The notes beneath the pieces are model-generated. The model was not told where the DNA came from. It saw only the letters and a program-made list of their open reading frames with translations, and searched no databases. The position numbers and the translations under genes were made by a program. From assembly GCA_031002005.1 (NCBI GenBank), contig CM061919.1, positions 172,033,121 to 172,097,120 of the forward strand: a DNA stretch of 64,000 nt, read 5' to 3'. The DNA is from Vandiemenella viatica. Taxonomy: Eukaryota; Arthropoda; Insecta; Orthoptera; Morabidae. Each line of letters begins with the position of its first letter. Within the stretch, counting starts at the first letter, position 1. Positions 1 to 11,619 of this stretch are shown piece by piece.

Positions 1-616
1 AACACCTTTTAGTTCATTTTTATTGCAAGATTGTCAGAAAAAAAACAAGCACATTGTTGTTAGCTAAGAGGTGATGGGAAGAATCTTGCATAAAGAGAAA
101 AGAATAATATAGGTATATTGCAACGTCAGCAAAACATATTCCGGATGGGAAAGCGGATGTGGGATTTCACATGAAAGTTCCACACTTGCGGATGTGGAGA
201 TCCGTTACATCCCTAGTGTAGAGCCTAAACAACGATTAAAGAGGGGGACAGAGGTTTCTCTAAATCTGTGTACAAATGGGCCAACAGTTTATTGCGGTGA
301 CATAAAATGTGTCTGGTATTTCCCAAGAAGCTGGCAACCGATTGGAACAGAAATGGCAAGCTATATCGTCGTAGGTTCAAGAGAAGAACGACAATCGTGG
401 TAATCATCAGATCTGTCCTGTTTATGGGAAAATAGGATCAACAATGAAGGTGCTCTCGGCATTAAGATTATTGTGAATGCGGCTTGGTAACATTCTAATT
501 TGTAGATTATTTATTTTAGCAGGAAAATCGTTCGTTAAGTAAATAAAAATTATGAAGGGGATCGTGGTGGGGCCCCCTGCGATTGCAGTTCTTGTGGTAG
601 CCTTAAACCGGCCCTG
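1..616. mobile_element. hAT-like element, end only (arm A copy)
   Basis: Counterpart of 44379-45017. The TIR CCTTAAACCGGCCCTG ends at 616 and is followed by GTCACAGT (617-624), the reverse complement of the target duplication seen at 44371. The rest of the element lies left of the window. The 69-codon open frame at 194-403, conserved at 44609-44818, resembles no protein I know and is probably non-coding element sequence. Confidence 0.8.
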
Positions 617-789
617 GTCACAGTTATGGTAGTTTAGTTGTAACTAACATTTTTTTAAAAAGGTAGTAGTTCATTGCTTCCTTTGCTGTATTCTCATCTC
701 TGTACATGTTTTAGGTTTATACTGAAATATAATAAAGTTTTGTCAGGCATAAATGTTCATGTGGGAGGGATTAACACTTTTGCCTAAAC

Positions 790-2000
790 TGAGAACAATT
801 AAGTTCTTGACCATGTGTACCTTCTGGTACCTTTAACATTTAATAAGTCGGCCGCCACATATTCGTATTATAAACCCCAAATACGAAGGGTGTATGAAAT
901 GAGTTCACTTGACACAGTTTTGAAGAATCACACAATACTTGTATTATTGATTAAGTTCACTTTTAAATATCGGTACCAGAAATGTGGATAAGACATTGAA
1001 CAACAGTTTCATTGAAGATTAGCAGGTTAAGCACATTCATACGAGAAGACAAACTCACTAAGTCCTCCAACTTTAGTGAGTACACACCACGGCATGTTAC
1101 TACTTGCCACAACCACTACCACTCGGAGCGGTACACTCCGTTAACTAGCCCGGAGTTACGTGTTTGATTTCCAGCAAAAGAATGAGACAATTTGTGATGG
1201 GTACATGGCCTTTTATAAGCTTTGCCAGGCCTATGACATCAGTAACTTTTTTCTTTAGTTAATATCTCGTAAAGTACTAAATAGTTTTACTTGCAATTTA
1301 TACAAGGGCTTCACACAATCATATTCTATCTGTTTTAATTTATTTTAGCATTCAAAAGGGTTTCTTTAGGCTTAACATTAAAGTCTCTTACGTCACCGGT
1401 TAGGTGCATTCTTATGCACTGTAACAACAATTAGCGACAATCTATCTTTAAAAACTTAATTATCTGACAAATGCTTCAACTTTTTGCTGAAACCATTATA
1501 TATTCGTATTTCTCTTAATTTAGACTATCTACTGATAGAAATTTCTCAATTGTATTCCTTTTAGTTAAAAAATTCTTTTTTTCTCTCTCTTAATTAAAAC
1601 TGCTAATTAAACTTTTCCAAATTAGTTAATTTTGCCATCAAAATATCCAGAACAGTGCTGACTATAGCTGGTGATAAAAGATCAGCTGTGACTTTACTCA
1701 ATTCAAAGTTATCTCAAATCTTAAATTTTTACTTTCCGAATTGCGTGTTTCAAAACATGACCAAACAGAATTATCTCCTAAAATAAGTTTTTCCTGATAT
1801 AATGAATACACTTTAAAATGATTCTTACGATGAGTTTTCACTGTAGAAATGAATGCAGGAAAAACCCTTCAAGTTAATTACCTTACACAAAATTTCTAAG
1901 TCCAGCATAAGCGACTTCAAAATCGATCTATAGAATATTTTACTACAGGGGATGGCTAGTGGGAGTGCTTGTGGAGAACTAAAGGTTGCCTTACAGTGTG
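790..2000 (-). repeat. R repeat, copy 1 (candidate solo LTR)
   Basis: About 1.2 kb, present four times in the window (also 8097-9120, 52880-53985 and 43150-44215). Read on the minus strand it starts near 'agcactcccactagccatcc', has a TATA-like box (CTTATAAAAGGCC, near 1212-1224) and ends near 'gtggcggccgacttattaaa' and 'ggtaccagaagg'. No protein is encoded. The size, internal TATA box and isolated copies would fit a solo LTR of a Gypsy- or BEL-type element, but I could not define TG..CA ends or target duplications. Confidence 0.65.
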
Positions 2001-2073
2001 TTATGTTTATGTGTCCATCATGGTCTTCCTTTCATGGTGATTGGTTGCTTTCCCTGTCATTCCTTATATATAC

Positions 2074-2690
2074 AAGGTGTCCCATAAATAGAGATACAAA
2101 TTTTGAGATGAAATGGACAACATCAAAATGATAGAGAATTGCATCCATGGAGAAATGATAGAGAATTGCATAGTAATCCACGGGGAAAGTGGTAGCAGAC
2201 ACAAGCCTGAGAAAAGGGGGAAAATGTATTCCATTTCATTATGTTATAGGAGACGTTCAAAGTTGAATATCAGTACTAACACAAACAATTCTTGCTACCA
2301 GATCCATTTCAGAATTGACTGGTGTTTCGTACACAACAGATTTAAGTATACCCTCCCCCTCCCCCCAAAGAAAAAAATCCAGGCTGCTAAAATCTGGAGA
2401 GCATGGAGGACAGATAACCATACTCAAATGTTGATAAACATGCAGTTCATAATGAGGAGTTGCTCTTTCATGTTGGAGACAATAATTTAGTTACGCTAAA
2501 TGACTGTCTTACCACAACCCGTTTCTCCCAACATATACTCATTCATGTGTGCAAATCTTCCTTGACGAGTTTCTCTTTGCATGAATAAAGTTTTAATCCA
2601 AAATTCTGTTCAATTGTTTCCCCCCCCCCCCTTGTATTTTGTCTGTTTTTCATTACTTTCTCATTTCTTCAGTATTAATTTTAGCACTTA
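2074..2690 (-). mobile_element. Decayed mariner-like relic (arm A)
   Basis: Begins with 'ggtgtcccataaatagagat', a terminal form common in insect mariner-like elements. It contains, on the minus strand, the counterpart of the transposase remnant read clearly in arm B at 42614-42880. Too decayed for boundaries. Confidence 0.5.
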
Positions 2691-2798
2691 AATGCATGGA
2701 ATATGAAAATAAACTGTTAACAACACATTTTTGCAAAAAACAATATTTGTATAACACTTCCCACACAATGTGCAATGCAACACATAACACAGAAGTTG

Positions 2799-4090
2799 CG
2801 AGGGTGGTCTGAAAAGTTTCCGACCTAACAAAGATACAAGACATCTTTTCTGTTTTTTTTCTTTTTTTCAACATAGTCTCCTTGTAACTCTACACACTTC
2901 TCCCAGCGATGCTCCCATCTCTGTAACCTGTCCAAATAGTACTCGGCGTTTTTCTCTGCAAAATAATTGTTCACGAAGGTGATGATTGCCTCTTCATTTG
3001 ACGAAAATCTCTGTCCTCCGAGTGCAAGTTTTACATGAGGGAACAAAAAGAAGTCGCATGGGGCTAGATCTGGTGAGTAAGGCGGATGGTCAAGCAGTTC
3101 AAACCATAATTCGTGAATTTTGGCCATGGCAACCGCTGAGGTGTGAGACGGTGCATTGTCTTGGTGAAACAGGATTTTCTTTTTCTGCAAACGTGGCTGT
3201 TTTTCTGCAAGTTCTGCCTTCAGCTGTCAAGTAATGAAGCGTAGTATGCTCCTGTAATGGTTTTTCGTTTTTGAAGGTAATCAATTAAAATAACTCCATG
3301 ACTATCCCAAAAAACAGTCGCAAGTTTTTTCCCAGCCAAAAAAACAGTTTTTGCTTTTTTTGGGGCCAGTTCCCCCTTTGCAGTCCACTGTTTGGACAGT
3401 ATTTTTGTTTTGGGCATATAATGATGTATCCAAGTTTCATCTACAGTAATTAATCGGCACCAAAAATCAGATTTTTGTGCCTAAACTGCACCAACAGAGC
3501 GTTGGAAATGTTCATTTGAACACGTTTTTGGTCTAATGTGAGCAAACGCGGCACCCAACATGTGGACAGCTTTCTCATACCTAAATGTTGATTTAATATG
3601 TAACAAACATGTTCTTTTAAAATGTTCATAACCTCTGCTATCTCTCTCACTTTAATTCGGCGGTCGTCTAGCAACAATTGGTGAACTTTGGCGATGTTTT
3701 CGTCGTTAGTTGCAGTTTTTTGACGTCCCGAACGTTCATCGTCTCCCTAGCTCTTAAGGCAACGTTTAAATTCAGCTGCCCAAAATTTCACTGTGGTAAA
3801 GTGATGGTGCAGAGTCCCCATACACAGAATACAACTCATCTTTGATTTGCGTAGGCGAATTGCCTTTCAAAAACAAATATTTAGTGGCAGCTCGATACTT
3901 GATTTTGTCCATTTTCACAAAAACAGTCACATTAACTCACTCAAACGACTGTTACATAACAACTGCGTGTCCAAAATGGCTGAAACTTTGGTGAATAACT
4001 GTCAACAGATAAACAACGAAATTCACTAGCTTTTATTTATGAGTGCTGCCATCTTCATATTGAGGTTGGAAACTTTTCAGACCACCCTCA
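2799..4090 (-). mobile_element. Mariner element, arm A copy (1292 bp)
   Basis: TIRs CGAGGGTGGTCTGAAAAGTT at 2799 and its counterpart ending ..TTTTCAGACCACCCTCA at 4090; length is that of a full mariner (~1.3 kb). TA follows on the right; the left flank is TG, probably a mutated TA. The transposase is on the minus strand. Confidence 0.92.
2825..3912 (-). pseudogene. Mariner transposase pseudogene (arm A)
   Basis: Starts MDKIKYRAATKYLFLKGN at 3912. An extra base near 3795 shifts the frame in the helix-turn-helix region, there is an internal stop (KS*GDDERSG), and another break lies near 3220, so the protein is in pieces (3450-3677, 3220-3417, 2825-3190). The final piece has HQDNAPSHTS and DLAPCDFFLFP, the second and third aspartates of the DD34D triad, so the third catalytic residue is kept here, unlike in arm B. 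Confidence 0.88.
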
Positions 4091-4206
4091 TATATGTGAT
4101 GAGAAGAATACTTCACTGTGCAAAGCAACACACAACACAGAAGTTATATGTAAAGAAAAGAATTCTTTGCAGTTTATACTACTGCATTGCACTAATAATC
4201 TCTACA

Positions 4207-4218
4207 ATATCCCCCTCA
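4207..4218 (-). other. Copia polypurine tract
   Basis: TGAGGGGGATAT on the minus strand, immediately before the TGTAGAG start of the 3' LTR. It fixes that LTR boundary. Confidence 0.75.
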
Positions 4219-4893
4219 GAAGATCATCAACTCATAGACAGTCACTCCACAAGTTAGAGATTATGCTGCCTGAACCCTCTTAGCTAGCTGACTGCAATGG
4301 GATTCATGTAACTTGTGACATAGGGCCTTCATGAAGATATCAACAATATTTTGTTGACTTGTGATATATTGAAATTCCACTGTCTCATTCTTCACCTTTT
4401 CTCTTACAAAGTGATGCCTAATTTCCATGTGCTTTGTTTTAGATTTGTCAACATAGTTTTTAGCATGTGCAATACCTGCCTGACTATCTCACCATATTTT
4501 AGTTACAGTGTCACTTATTTCTTGGAACTTTAATGACATCTTTATTTTTTTTTAATCCAATTCTCCTGTACAAGCTGGCAAGGCCACATTACCTGCCTCC
4601 ATTATGCTAAGTGGAATCACAGTATGTCTTGAGATTTTCCAGATGATTGGTGGAGCACTTGTAAGTATAAGCACATACCAGCTTATAATCTTTCAAGTGT
4701 TTGTACAATTAGACTAATCTGCATCACCATACGCTTCAATGCTCTCATTAGTTTAATAATATGTAATTACATAGTTTTGTGTTTCATTTGAACATTGCAG
4801 TATCCTTTAAGAAGCATTCCACTTGTTAAATTGTGGACTTGCCTACTGAGAAGACAATGTAATGTCGTATCTAGTTCTTTGTGACAAATACAC

Positions 4894-5580
4894 GGTTACT
4901 ACAAAAGAATCATTCATTTTCAAAACCCGATTTATTCAAAGATCTTATACTTAAAAATATGATTGATATGTGAAAATTACCACCAAATCTCCAAGTTTTT
5001 TTCTACAGATTTTGTCTACCAACAAGACGGGGCACCCCCTCATTGGAACCTTGATGTTCGTGCTTACCTGAACTATAAACTCCCGCTTCGCTGGATTGTC
5101 CATGTTGGTGATGATGACCTTGCTTTCTTACCCTGGCCTCCCAGGTCGCTGGATTTAATGCCATGTGACTTCTTCCTTTGGGGACACATTAAGGACATTG
5201 TTTGCATACCCCCACTACCAAAAATCAATAAAAGAGCTGAAGAAATGGATCAGTGATGTATTGATGAACATTGACGCGATCACGCTACAAAATGTGTTTA
5301 CTGAAATGAACTACCATCTGGACGTGTGTTGTGTGACCAAGGGGACACACGTAGAACATACGTAGAGTGAGCATAAAACTTTGATATTTTGTGGGTATTT
5401 TCATATATCAATCATAGGTAACAATGAATGGAAAGAAATGCCGTGAGGAAATATTTATACGGAAAGGACAGGTAAAATACTTGGGTGTATTTTACCTGTC
5501 CTGTCCATATAAATATTTGTAAGTATAATACTTCGGATTAAATCAGGTTTTGAAAGTGGATGATTCTTTTGTTGTAATCC
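4894..5580 (+). mobile_element. Short Tc1/mariner-like element with ~60-bp TIRs (arm A)
   Basis: Left end GGTTACTACAAAAGAATCAT at 4894; right end, reverse complemented, GGATTACAACAAAAGAATCA ending at 5580; similarity extends about 60 bp. The interior holds a C-terminal transposase fragment and a hairpin at about 5462-5510 (ggacaggtaaaatac / gtattttacctgtcc). Inserted in the copia RNase H region, opposite to the copia gene. No catalytic N-terminal part: an internally deleted derivative. Confidence 0.82.
4963..5365 (+). pseudogene. Truncated Tc1/mariner-like transposase (arm A)
   Basis: Reads DFVYQQDGAPPHWNLDVRAY, then FLPWPPRSLDLMPCDFFLWG and IKDIVCIPPLPK. This is the common arthropod pattern 'FQQDGAPPH....VR.YLN...WPPRSPDLTPCDFFLWG..KD.VY.PPLP', covering the second and third catalytic aspartates only. 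The frame breaks near 5225: in arm A the continuation is in another frame (from 5165), whereas in arm B one frame runs through. Confidence 0.8.
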
Positions 5581-7396
5581 TGATAACAGTCCACCAATGA
5601 GTTCTCTGTAAGGAAGTTCCTTGGAGTCATCTTCATTACACTCATCAAGAAATTCTGGGCTCTATTCCATTGGGCTCTTAATTACTTTTGCATCTTGCAA
5701 TCCAAATTCATTCAACCTGTTTGTTAACATAATCTTCTTTTGTGAGAGGGTGACAGTATCATGCTTTTACTTATTGGATTTTACTCCCATTAAATGCGAG
5801 ATTGCCCCTAGATACTTAATATCAAAACATCTTTCCAGAAGTACTTTAACACTATGTCTTATTGATTTTTTTTCTGTCAGTGTAAGTATATTGTCCACAT
5901 AAATAGCTAATATGACCCTTCCTTCCTCTGATCACATATCAACTTTGTTACAAACGAATCCAAGATTTTCTATTGTTGAGATATTTATTCCAGCATCTTT
6001 AACTTTGCTTCAAACCATTTATTGATTTGCCCAATTTGCAAACCAGTTTTCTTTACCTCTTTGCATTAACTCTTCAGGTTGCTCACTATACAAAGCTTTC
6101 TTCAAATCACTATGCAGATAAGCAGATTTAACGTCATACTGGTCCATGAACCACTATTTTTCAACACCAATAGCTACAAGTAATCTTAAAGTAACAAAAC
6201 CAAATACAGATGCATACACTTCGCCATCCTCTCCTTTGAAAGAAACACTTTGCAACTAATTGTGCCTTTAAACATTCAGCTTCTCCTGCTGTCTTGCTTT
6301 TAAACACCTGTTTGCATTTAATGATGGTTGCATTTTGAGGTGGCATAATCAATGTCCAGTTGTTGTGCTCCTTCAACGATTCATTTCCTCACTCATGGCT
6401 CCCAACCACTGCACTGCTTCAGTAGAATTAACTGTCTCACTGAATGAAGATAGTTCTACAATATTATTAGTATGAAATGTGTTAGATTACAGTTCTATGT
6501 TATCACCTTTCTTTGAGATTATAGAACACCTTTCTCAAATAATCATATTGTGTAGCTTTTGCTAATTACAGAATTTCCCTTTGATTGTCCTGCCTTCTTT
6601 ACTTGAACAGTTAATATTCTTCACGCTGATCATCTTTGTCCAAAGCTTCTTCGTCTTCGCACTCTGTGTCAGGAAATTGTTTGTATTCTTCTTCTTCTTT
6701 GCATCCACTTGACAGGTTTTGTTCAGCATTGATCATTACATTGTCTTCAGGATTGCCACCTGAAATCTAATCACTGCAGTCAAGACTGATAGTGTATTTT
6801 TGATCAACTGTTTGAAGATAAAGTCTTTGGATTTATTGATGTTTTATTTAAATACACACTTGCATAACTCCACAACTTGTCTAGTATCTGGTATCCAAAT
6901 CCTATATCCATGTCCGTATATTCCGTATTCAACCAAAATTCCTTTCTTGGCTCTCACTCAGAGTTTTGAGTGGCGTTTTTGTTTAGGAATATGCACGAAA
7001 ACTTCACATCCTGCAGATGAGCAATACCTGTCTTCCTGCCAACCCATAGTTCATATGGAGCTAACTTTGTTATGACTGTTGGTGACTCAGTTCCTGATAT
7101 ATGCAGCAGTAAATATCAATTATGCCCAAGCTACTTTAGGTAACCTGCTGCTGCTGATTTCACTTCTCACAAGAACCATTTGAGTTCTTTCAAGTCTCTC
7201 TGCTATCCCATTTTGTTGTGGTTTGTAGGCAATCATCTTTTCATATAAAATGCCATTACTCTCACAGAAAATATTCCAATTCTTGGAAGAATGTTCAGGT
7301 CCATTATCTGTTGAAATTTGCTTTAAAGTTTTGCCAGTTTGTTTTCAACATGAATCTTCCATCATTTAGACTCAGCTAGAACACTTCCCTTTGTTT

Positions 7397-7538
7397 TTAG
7401 ATGTAAACACATTTACTAGCATCATCCACTATGCTAAGAACATATTTTTTGCCACCAAAGCTTTTCAATTTGATTGGTCCCATCCCACGAGATCTGCATG
7501 CACAAGAGTCATCACTCTTCAAGTTGCTTGATGGAAGT
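7397..7538 (-). pseudogene. Copia integrase remnant
   Basis: The minus strand reads GPIKLKSFGGKKYVLSIVDD, the start of the DDE integrase core ('GP....S.GG.KYFL.FVDD.SR'). Upstream it is cut by the LINE at 7544; downstream it degrades within about 150 bp. Confidence 0.75.
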
Positions 7539-7673
7539 GTCATTACTACAACTACTACTAATGTAATTGTGATGAAGCTAATGATCTGGTGGTAATTCCC
7601 CATGTAATCTAATTACCCCTTTCATATTTTTATTAGTTTCTTTTATAATTGGAGTGTTAAATTCCTCCCCCAT

Positions 7674-9888
7674 TTACTTTTCTGATTTGCAAATTTTAAT
7701 TTTAAATTCCTTAAGCGTTTTTGGTAAATTATTCATCACTTCACTTGGTAATTTGTTCCAATCCCTGACACCCTTACCAACATAAGAAAATTTTCCCACC
7801 CCCTTATGCATGAAATTGAGTGCCAGCTTGTGATCATGGTCACCTTTCCCCTTCCATGCACTATTCCTAATTCTTTGACCAGTATCTCTCTGAGCATCCT
7901 CACCAATATATGCCCTGAACATTCCTAGCACTCCCTTCACCCTCCTCCTTTCCTCCAATGACTCCCAATCCAGCTCCTTTATCATATCAGTTACAGATTG
8001 GGCCCTGCGATAATTTCCACAAACAAATCTAGCTGCTTTTCTTTGCACATCATCCAACTCTTGGTTAGGCAGAAAGGAAGTGGGGATTACAACACCTCAC
8101 CTAAACTATGAACATAAAGTTCATGACCTGTGTAGCCTTCTGGTACCTTAAAATTTATTAAAGCGGTCGCCACGGGTTTGTATTATCAAACATGAAGGAT
8201 GTAATAAATATTTTCACTTGACACGGTCTTAAGATCACAAATACTTATATTGTTCATAAAGTTAATTCATACATTGTCGGTACCAGAACTGCGAATAAGA
8301 CATCAGATAACAGTTCCATTGAAGATTGACAGGCTAAGCACATTCATATGAGAAGTCCTCCTAATCTTAGTGAGAATACGATTACGGCATGTTACGACGT
8401 TTGATTTGTAGTGGAAGGCTGGACAATTTCAAGATGGCTGCAGGGATCAATTCCTGTGATGTCAGCAAATTCTTTCAGAAATTAATATCTCCCAATGTAC
8501 TGAATGGTTTAACTTGCAATTACTACAAGGGCTTCCTGTTATCCTATTCTATCTATTTTAATTTAGTTCAACATTCAGAAGTATTTCTATAAGCTTAACC
8601 TTGAAGTCTCTTATCTCACCAGCTTGGTGCAATTTATGGCACTCCGACAACAATTAACAACAACCTATCTTCAAAATCTTAATTATCTTACTGATACTTA
8701 ACCTTTTTACCGAAACCACTATATATTCGTAATTCTCTCAATTTAGGCTATCTTCTGATATGAATTTCTCAATTATATTTCTTTTAGTTAAAAACTTTAT
8801 TTTTTCTCTTAATTAAAACCACTTTAACAAATTATTTAATCAAAATATTCTAGACGGTGCAGACTAAAGCCAATGATAAAAGATCGGCTGTGACTTTAAT
8901 CAATTCAGAGTTATTTCAAATCTTAAATTCTAGCTTTTCTAACCACGTGGGTTAAAACATAAACAAAACAACTTATTTCTTAAACTAAATTTTTCTGAAC
9001 ATAACGAATACACTTAAAAATGATTCTTATGATGAGTTTTCACTGTTCTACATAAGCAACTTCAAAATTGAACTATAGAATATATTACTGCTGGGGATAG
9101 CTAGTGGGAATGCTGTAGTGGCCAACCAAAATGTGGGTCCCAAACTACACCAATGGTCTGATCAAAGTTTTGTAACCCAATTCCCTAACTTCTCTGGTAC
9201 AACCTCGCATCACCCTCTCCAGTAAATGAACGGTTCTGTAACCTTTTCCTACCACCTGCCCAATGCACTCCACCCAATTGAGTTTGTTATCAAATGTTAT
9301 GCCAAGATATTTACACTTCAAGCTTTCAATAAGCAATTCTGACTCAACCCTATAACCACAATTAATGTTAAGTTTTTTTATCTGTGTACATAATAAGCTG
9401 ACTCTTATTGGCATTTATCTTCATTCCATGCTGGTCTACCCATTCTATCCAGGTCACCCTGCAGCTGTTCACAGTCTTCACCTGCTTTGATCCTATTTTA
9501 TACCATTATATCATCTGCAAAAACAACTAAATTCGGACTGTAACCCATCAACACATTTATTCATTACAATAATTTATGCCCTGGACACGATAAATAAATA
9601 ATAAATTAGAATAATGAACAGCAACGTTACCTATACACTACCCCATAACACTCCCATATTTACTTCCACCTTTTTTGATAATGTGCTTCCTACTTTAACA
9701 CTATGCTTTCTGGCTTTTAAGAATTCCTCTACCCAGCAAGTAACTTTTTCATCCAATCCAATAGATTTCAGTTTTTTAAAAACAATTTTATGGCTCATTA
9801 TGTCAAATGTCTTAGAAAGATGTAGTGCCACTCTATAAACTTGGCTTCCCTTGTCCAATTCATTTGAAATATCTTGCATATAGCCCAC
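7674..9888 (-). pseudogene. LINE 1 reverse transcriptase pseudogene
   Basis: Three open pieces (9631-9888, 9145-9414, 7674-8057) belong to one ORF2-type protein. It has stops in the FADD region (MV*NRI) and an R repeat between VWDPH and the LDDVQRKAARF motif. The last piece (127 codons) is clean and ends at a natural stop, so this part decayed least. Confidence 0.82.
8097..9120 (-). repeat. R repeat, copy 2, inserted in a LINE
   Basis: Same family and orientation as copy 1, more diverged, and lacking the TATA segment. It interrupts the LINE open frame between the motifs that read ..KTLIRPLV (ending 9145) and DDVQRKAARF (starting near 8055), so it is younger than the LINE. Confidence 0.75.
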
Positions 9889-10007
9889 AAATTAAGATTC
9901 ACATGAATTCCCTTGCCTAAAGCCATGTTGTCGTTTTGCAAACCAATTTATTTCCTCACATATATTTCTGATATAGTTGATATCAATCTCTCCCTCATTA
10001 ATTTCAG

Positions 10008-10166
10008 ACCGAGCGTGGTGGTTTAACGGCTAGCATTCTGGCCTCACATTCAGGAGGACGGCGGTTCGAATACCCGTCCGGGCATCCAGATTTGGGTTTT
10101 CCATGGTTTCCCAAATCACTCCAGGCAAATGCCGGGATGCTTCCTTCAAAAGGCCATGGCCAAAAA
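10008..10166 (+). mobile_element. tRNA-derived SINE, 3'-truncated, 11-bp target duplication
   Basis: The head has a pol III A box (TGGTTTAACGG, 10018) and B box (GGTTCGAATAC, 10063); the body 'tttgggttttccatggtttcccaaatcactccaggcaaatgccgggatg' is a widespread insect SINE body. ATTAATTTCAG flanks it at 9997-10007 and 10167-10177. It sits in LINE 1 near that element's 5' end. Confidence 0.88.
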
Positions 10167-10184
10167 ATTAATTTCAGTCATGTA

Positions 10185-11560
10185 GAATTTCCTGCTATTC
10201 ATTCATTGCATGGTGTAGGGATTGTCAGTTCACTGTTTAAACCAATTACAGACTGTGTTTTCACCATTTTTATAATCTGAATGTTGCTACCATGCACTAG
10301 TCATTGATGCCACAAATTTAATGTTTTTAAATTTCCTTTTCCACATTGTAATGAATTTACTGCACTTTTATACCCCCTACCCCAAATATAAATGACCATT
10401 GTTCTCTGGTTTCAGTAAGAAATTTCTACTGTCATTGTAAATGCAACATCCATTTTTATTCGAAACAACTTTCTTATTATTTTCAGTTATCTGTTTAAGT
10501 GACAAAATTTCATGGCCTTTGCCAGGTACTAAAAAGAGTGTATTTAACTTGCATGTAACTATATGCAAAGATATTACCCATAATCTTTGCGTTTACAGTA
10601 TCTTTTCGAATTGTATGTGGTGTTGTACCATTTGTCGAATTTTTACTGACCCAGGAAAAAACTTTTTATCTGGAGACATGTGATGAGTTGCACCTGACTC
10701 TATGACCCAAACATTGCTGCTCAGTACAGCTGGTCCATGGGAAGCACTCATTGTCAATGCCTAGATACTTGTTAGAATAAACACTTGCAAAATGACAAAC
10801 ACCTGCTTATGCCTTTACGTATTCTGTTCTTAAAATATTTTTTTTATTTTTGTTGCTAGATTTGACATCTTTAGTTTTCATGTTTTCATGTATTACGTGT
10901 TCTCTTTCCTCACGAATAATGCAGGCTGTTTCATGCCTTCATTTTGTTGTCATCTTGAGTCTTCTGCAAGAAGATTCCTTTTCATAATAGCACACATGAA
11001 TTCATTTTCTGGTAAGTTACATAGAGCTGATACAATTGTCTCCTATTCCTCAGATAGAATGAACAAAATTGTCATAGCTAGATATGCATCTTCTATAGCA
11101 TGGGACAACACTAACAAGCTCTAAAACAGTCCTGTTTAGCTGTTGCAAACCTAATTACATTGAATTATAATCAGTCAGTTTCTGCAAATAAAGTTTCCAC
11201 CTAAGCTGCATAATACTAAATTTGTTGTCACTTGGTGCTTACAACCATTTCAGCTCCCTCCATGCTTCTATTGAGTTTTTTAAGTGTTGAATATGCATTT
11301 GCTGTCCATTGCACTTGGCAGGTGCAATCTTTTCACATAGCTTTATTTTGTCTTGATATATAATTGTGTTTCACAGTCAGATCTGCATCAGGGGTCAGTT
11401 CTTCTTTATCTGGTTCCACAATAGTCCATAAATCATTTTCCATCATCACAATCTTCATTTGGTTACCATTGTAGACCGATGTTCAAACATGTTGAATTGA
11501 TTTAAACAACCTGTGTTTGTATTATCTTTCACATTGAAAACTGTTAACCAACTTTATATT
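10185..11560 (-). pseudogene. Copia gag, protease and pre-integrase remnants
   Basis: In three frames with many stops. Recognisable pieces: a gag stretch reading LWTIVEPDKEEL (near 11430); the protease site reading NVWVIESGATHHMSPDKKFF (near 10710; canonical D(S/T)GA is ESGA here); LFLVPGKGHEILSLKQITEN (10377-10568) preceding the zinc-finger region; and LNLWHQ.LVH, the degenerate 'LWH.RLGH' motif, near 10310. The frame then breaks at the LINE insertion. Confidence 0.75.
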
Positions 11561-11619
11561 GCAAACTGTTTACGATTGTGCATTTAAACTTTACAGTTTA
11601 TAATACCACTGTACTGTAT

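Larger units (their letters stand above)
2693..4206 (-). repeat. Copia 3' LTR, split by a mariner (arm A)
   Basis: The LTR ends TGTAGAG (4206) and ..TTCCATGCA (2693) enclose the mariner at 2799-4090. Without the mariner the LTR is about 220 bp, some 45 bp longer than the 5' LTR, because a segment resembling 'cttca..gtgcaa.gcaacacacaacacagaagtt' is present on both sides of the insertion. Confidence 0.82.
1..6472 (+). repeat. Inverted block, arm A (pairs with 38339-45017)
   Basis: Position 1 pairs with 45017 and position 6472 with 38339 in inverted orientation. I compared several stretches by eye, for example 180-600, and saw roughly 3-4% substitutions plus small indels. The block holds, in order, the end of a hAT-like element, an R repeat, a transposase relic, a copia 3' LTR split by a mariner, and a copia RT region split by a short Tc1-like element. 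Both copies have the same insertions at the same sites, so they descend from one already nested locus. The arm probably continues left of the window. Confidence 0.95.
4250..6500 (-). pseudogene. Copia RT and RNase H remnants (arm A), split by a Tc1-like element
   Basis: Minus-strand pieces: NNWTLIMPPQNATIIKCKQV (near 6350), the DVKSAYLHSDLKKALYSEQP motif of copia RT (near 6100), LAIYVDNILTLTE (near 5895), RCFDIKYLGAISHLMGVKSN (near 5800), then after the insertion the RNase H region and a C-terminal DIF.KAL near 4340. The catalytic YVDD is YVDN, also in arm B. Several stops and frameshifts are present. Confidence 0.8.
7544..10176 (-). mobile_element. LINE 1, 5'-truncated non-LTR retrotransposon in copia
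   Basis: Minus strand. The reverse transcriptase starts mid-domain with KRQHGFRQGNSCES (near 9930), then VALHLSKTFDIMSHKIVFKK (canonical 'DFSKAFD.VSH'), VVFADDI (the catalytic FADD, near 9515), KCKYLGITFDNKLNW, and the C-terminal MDDVQRKAARFVCGNYRRAQ (8057) to ..LKEFKIKICKSEK (7674). The 3' end is a short (TAG)n-like tail at 7544-7560. ATGAC (minus strand) at 10177-10181 and 7539-7543 is a candidate 5-bp target duplication, and the copia frame resumes across it. Looks like the Jockey/CR1 group, clade unsure. Interrupted by a SINE and R copy 2. Confidence 0.85.

Noticed and set aside
194..403. 69-codon frame conserved at 44609-44818 as a possible small gene
   Set aside because: Conservation is explained by duplication of the whole block; it lies in a non-autonomous hAT-like element and resembles no known protein.
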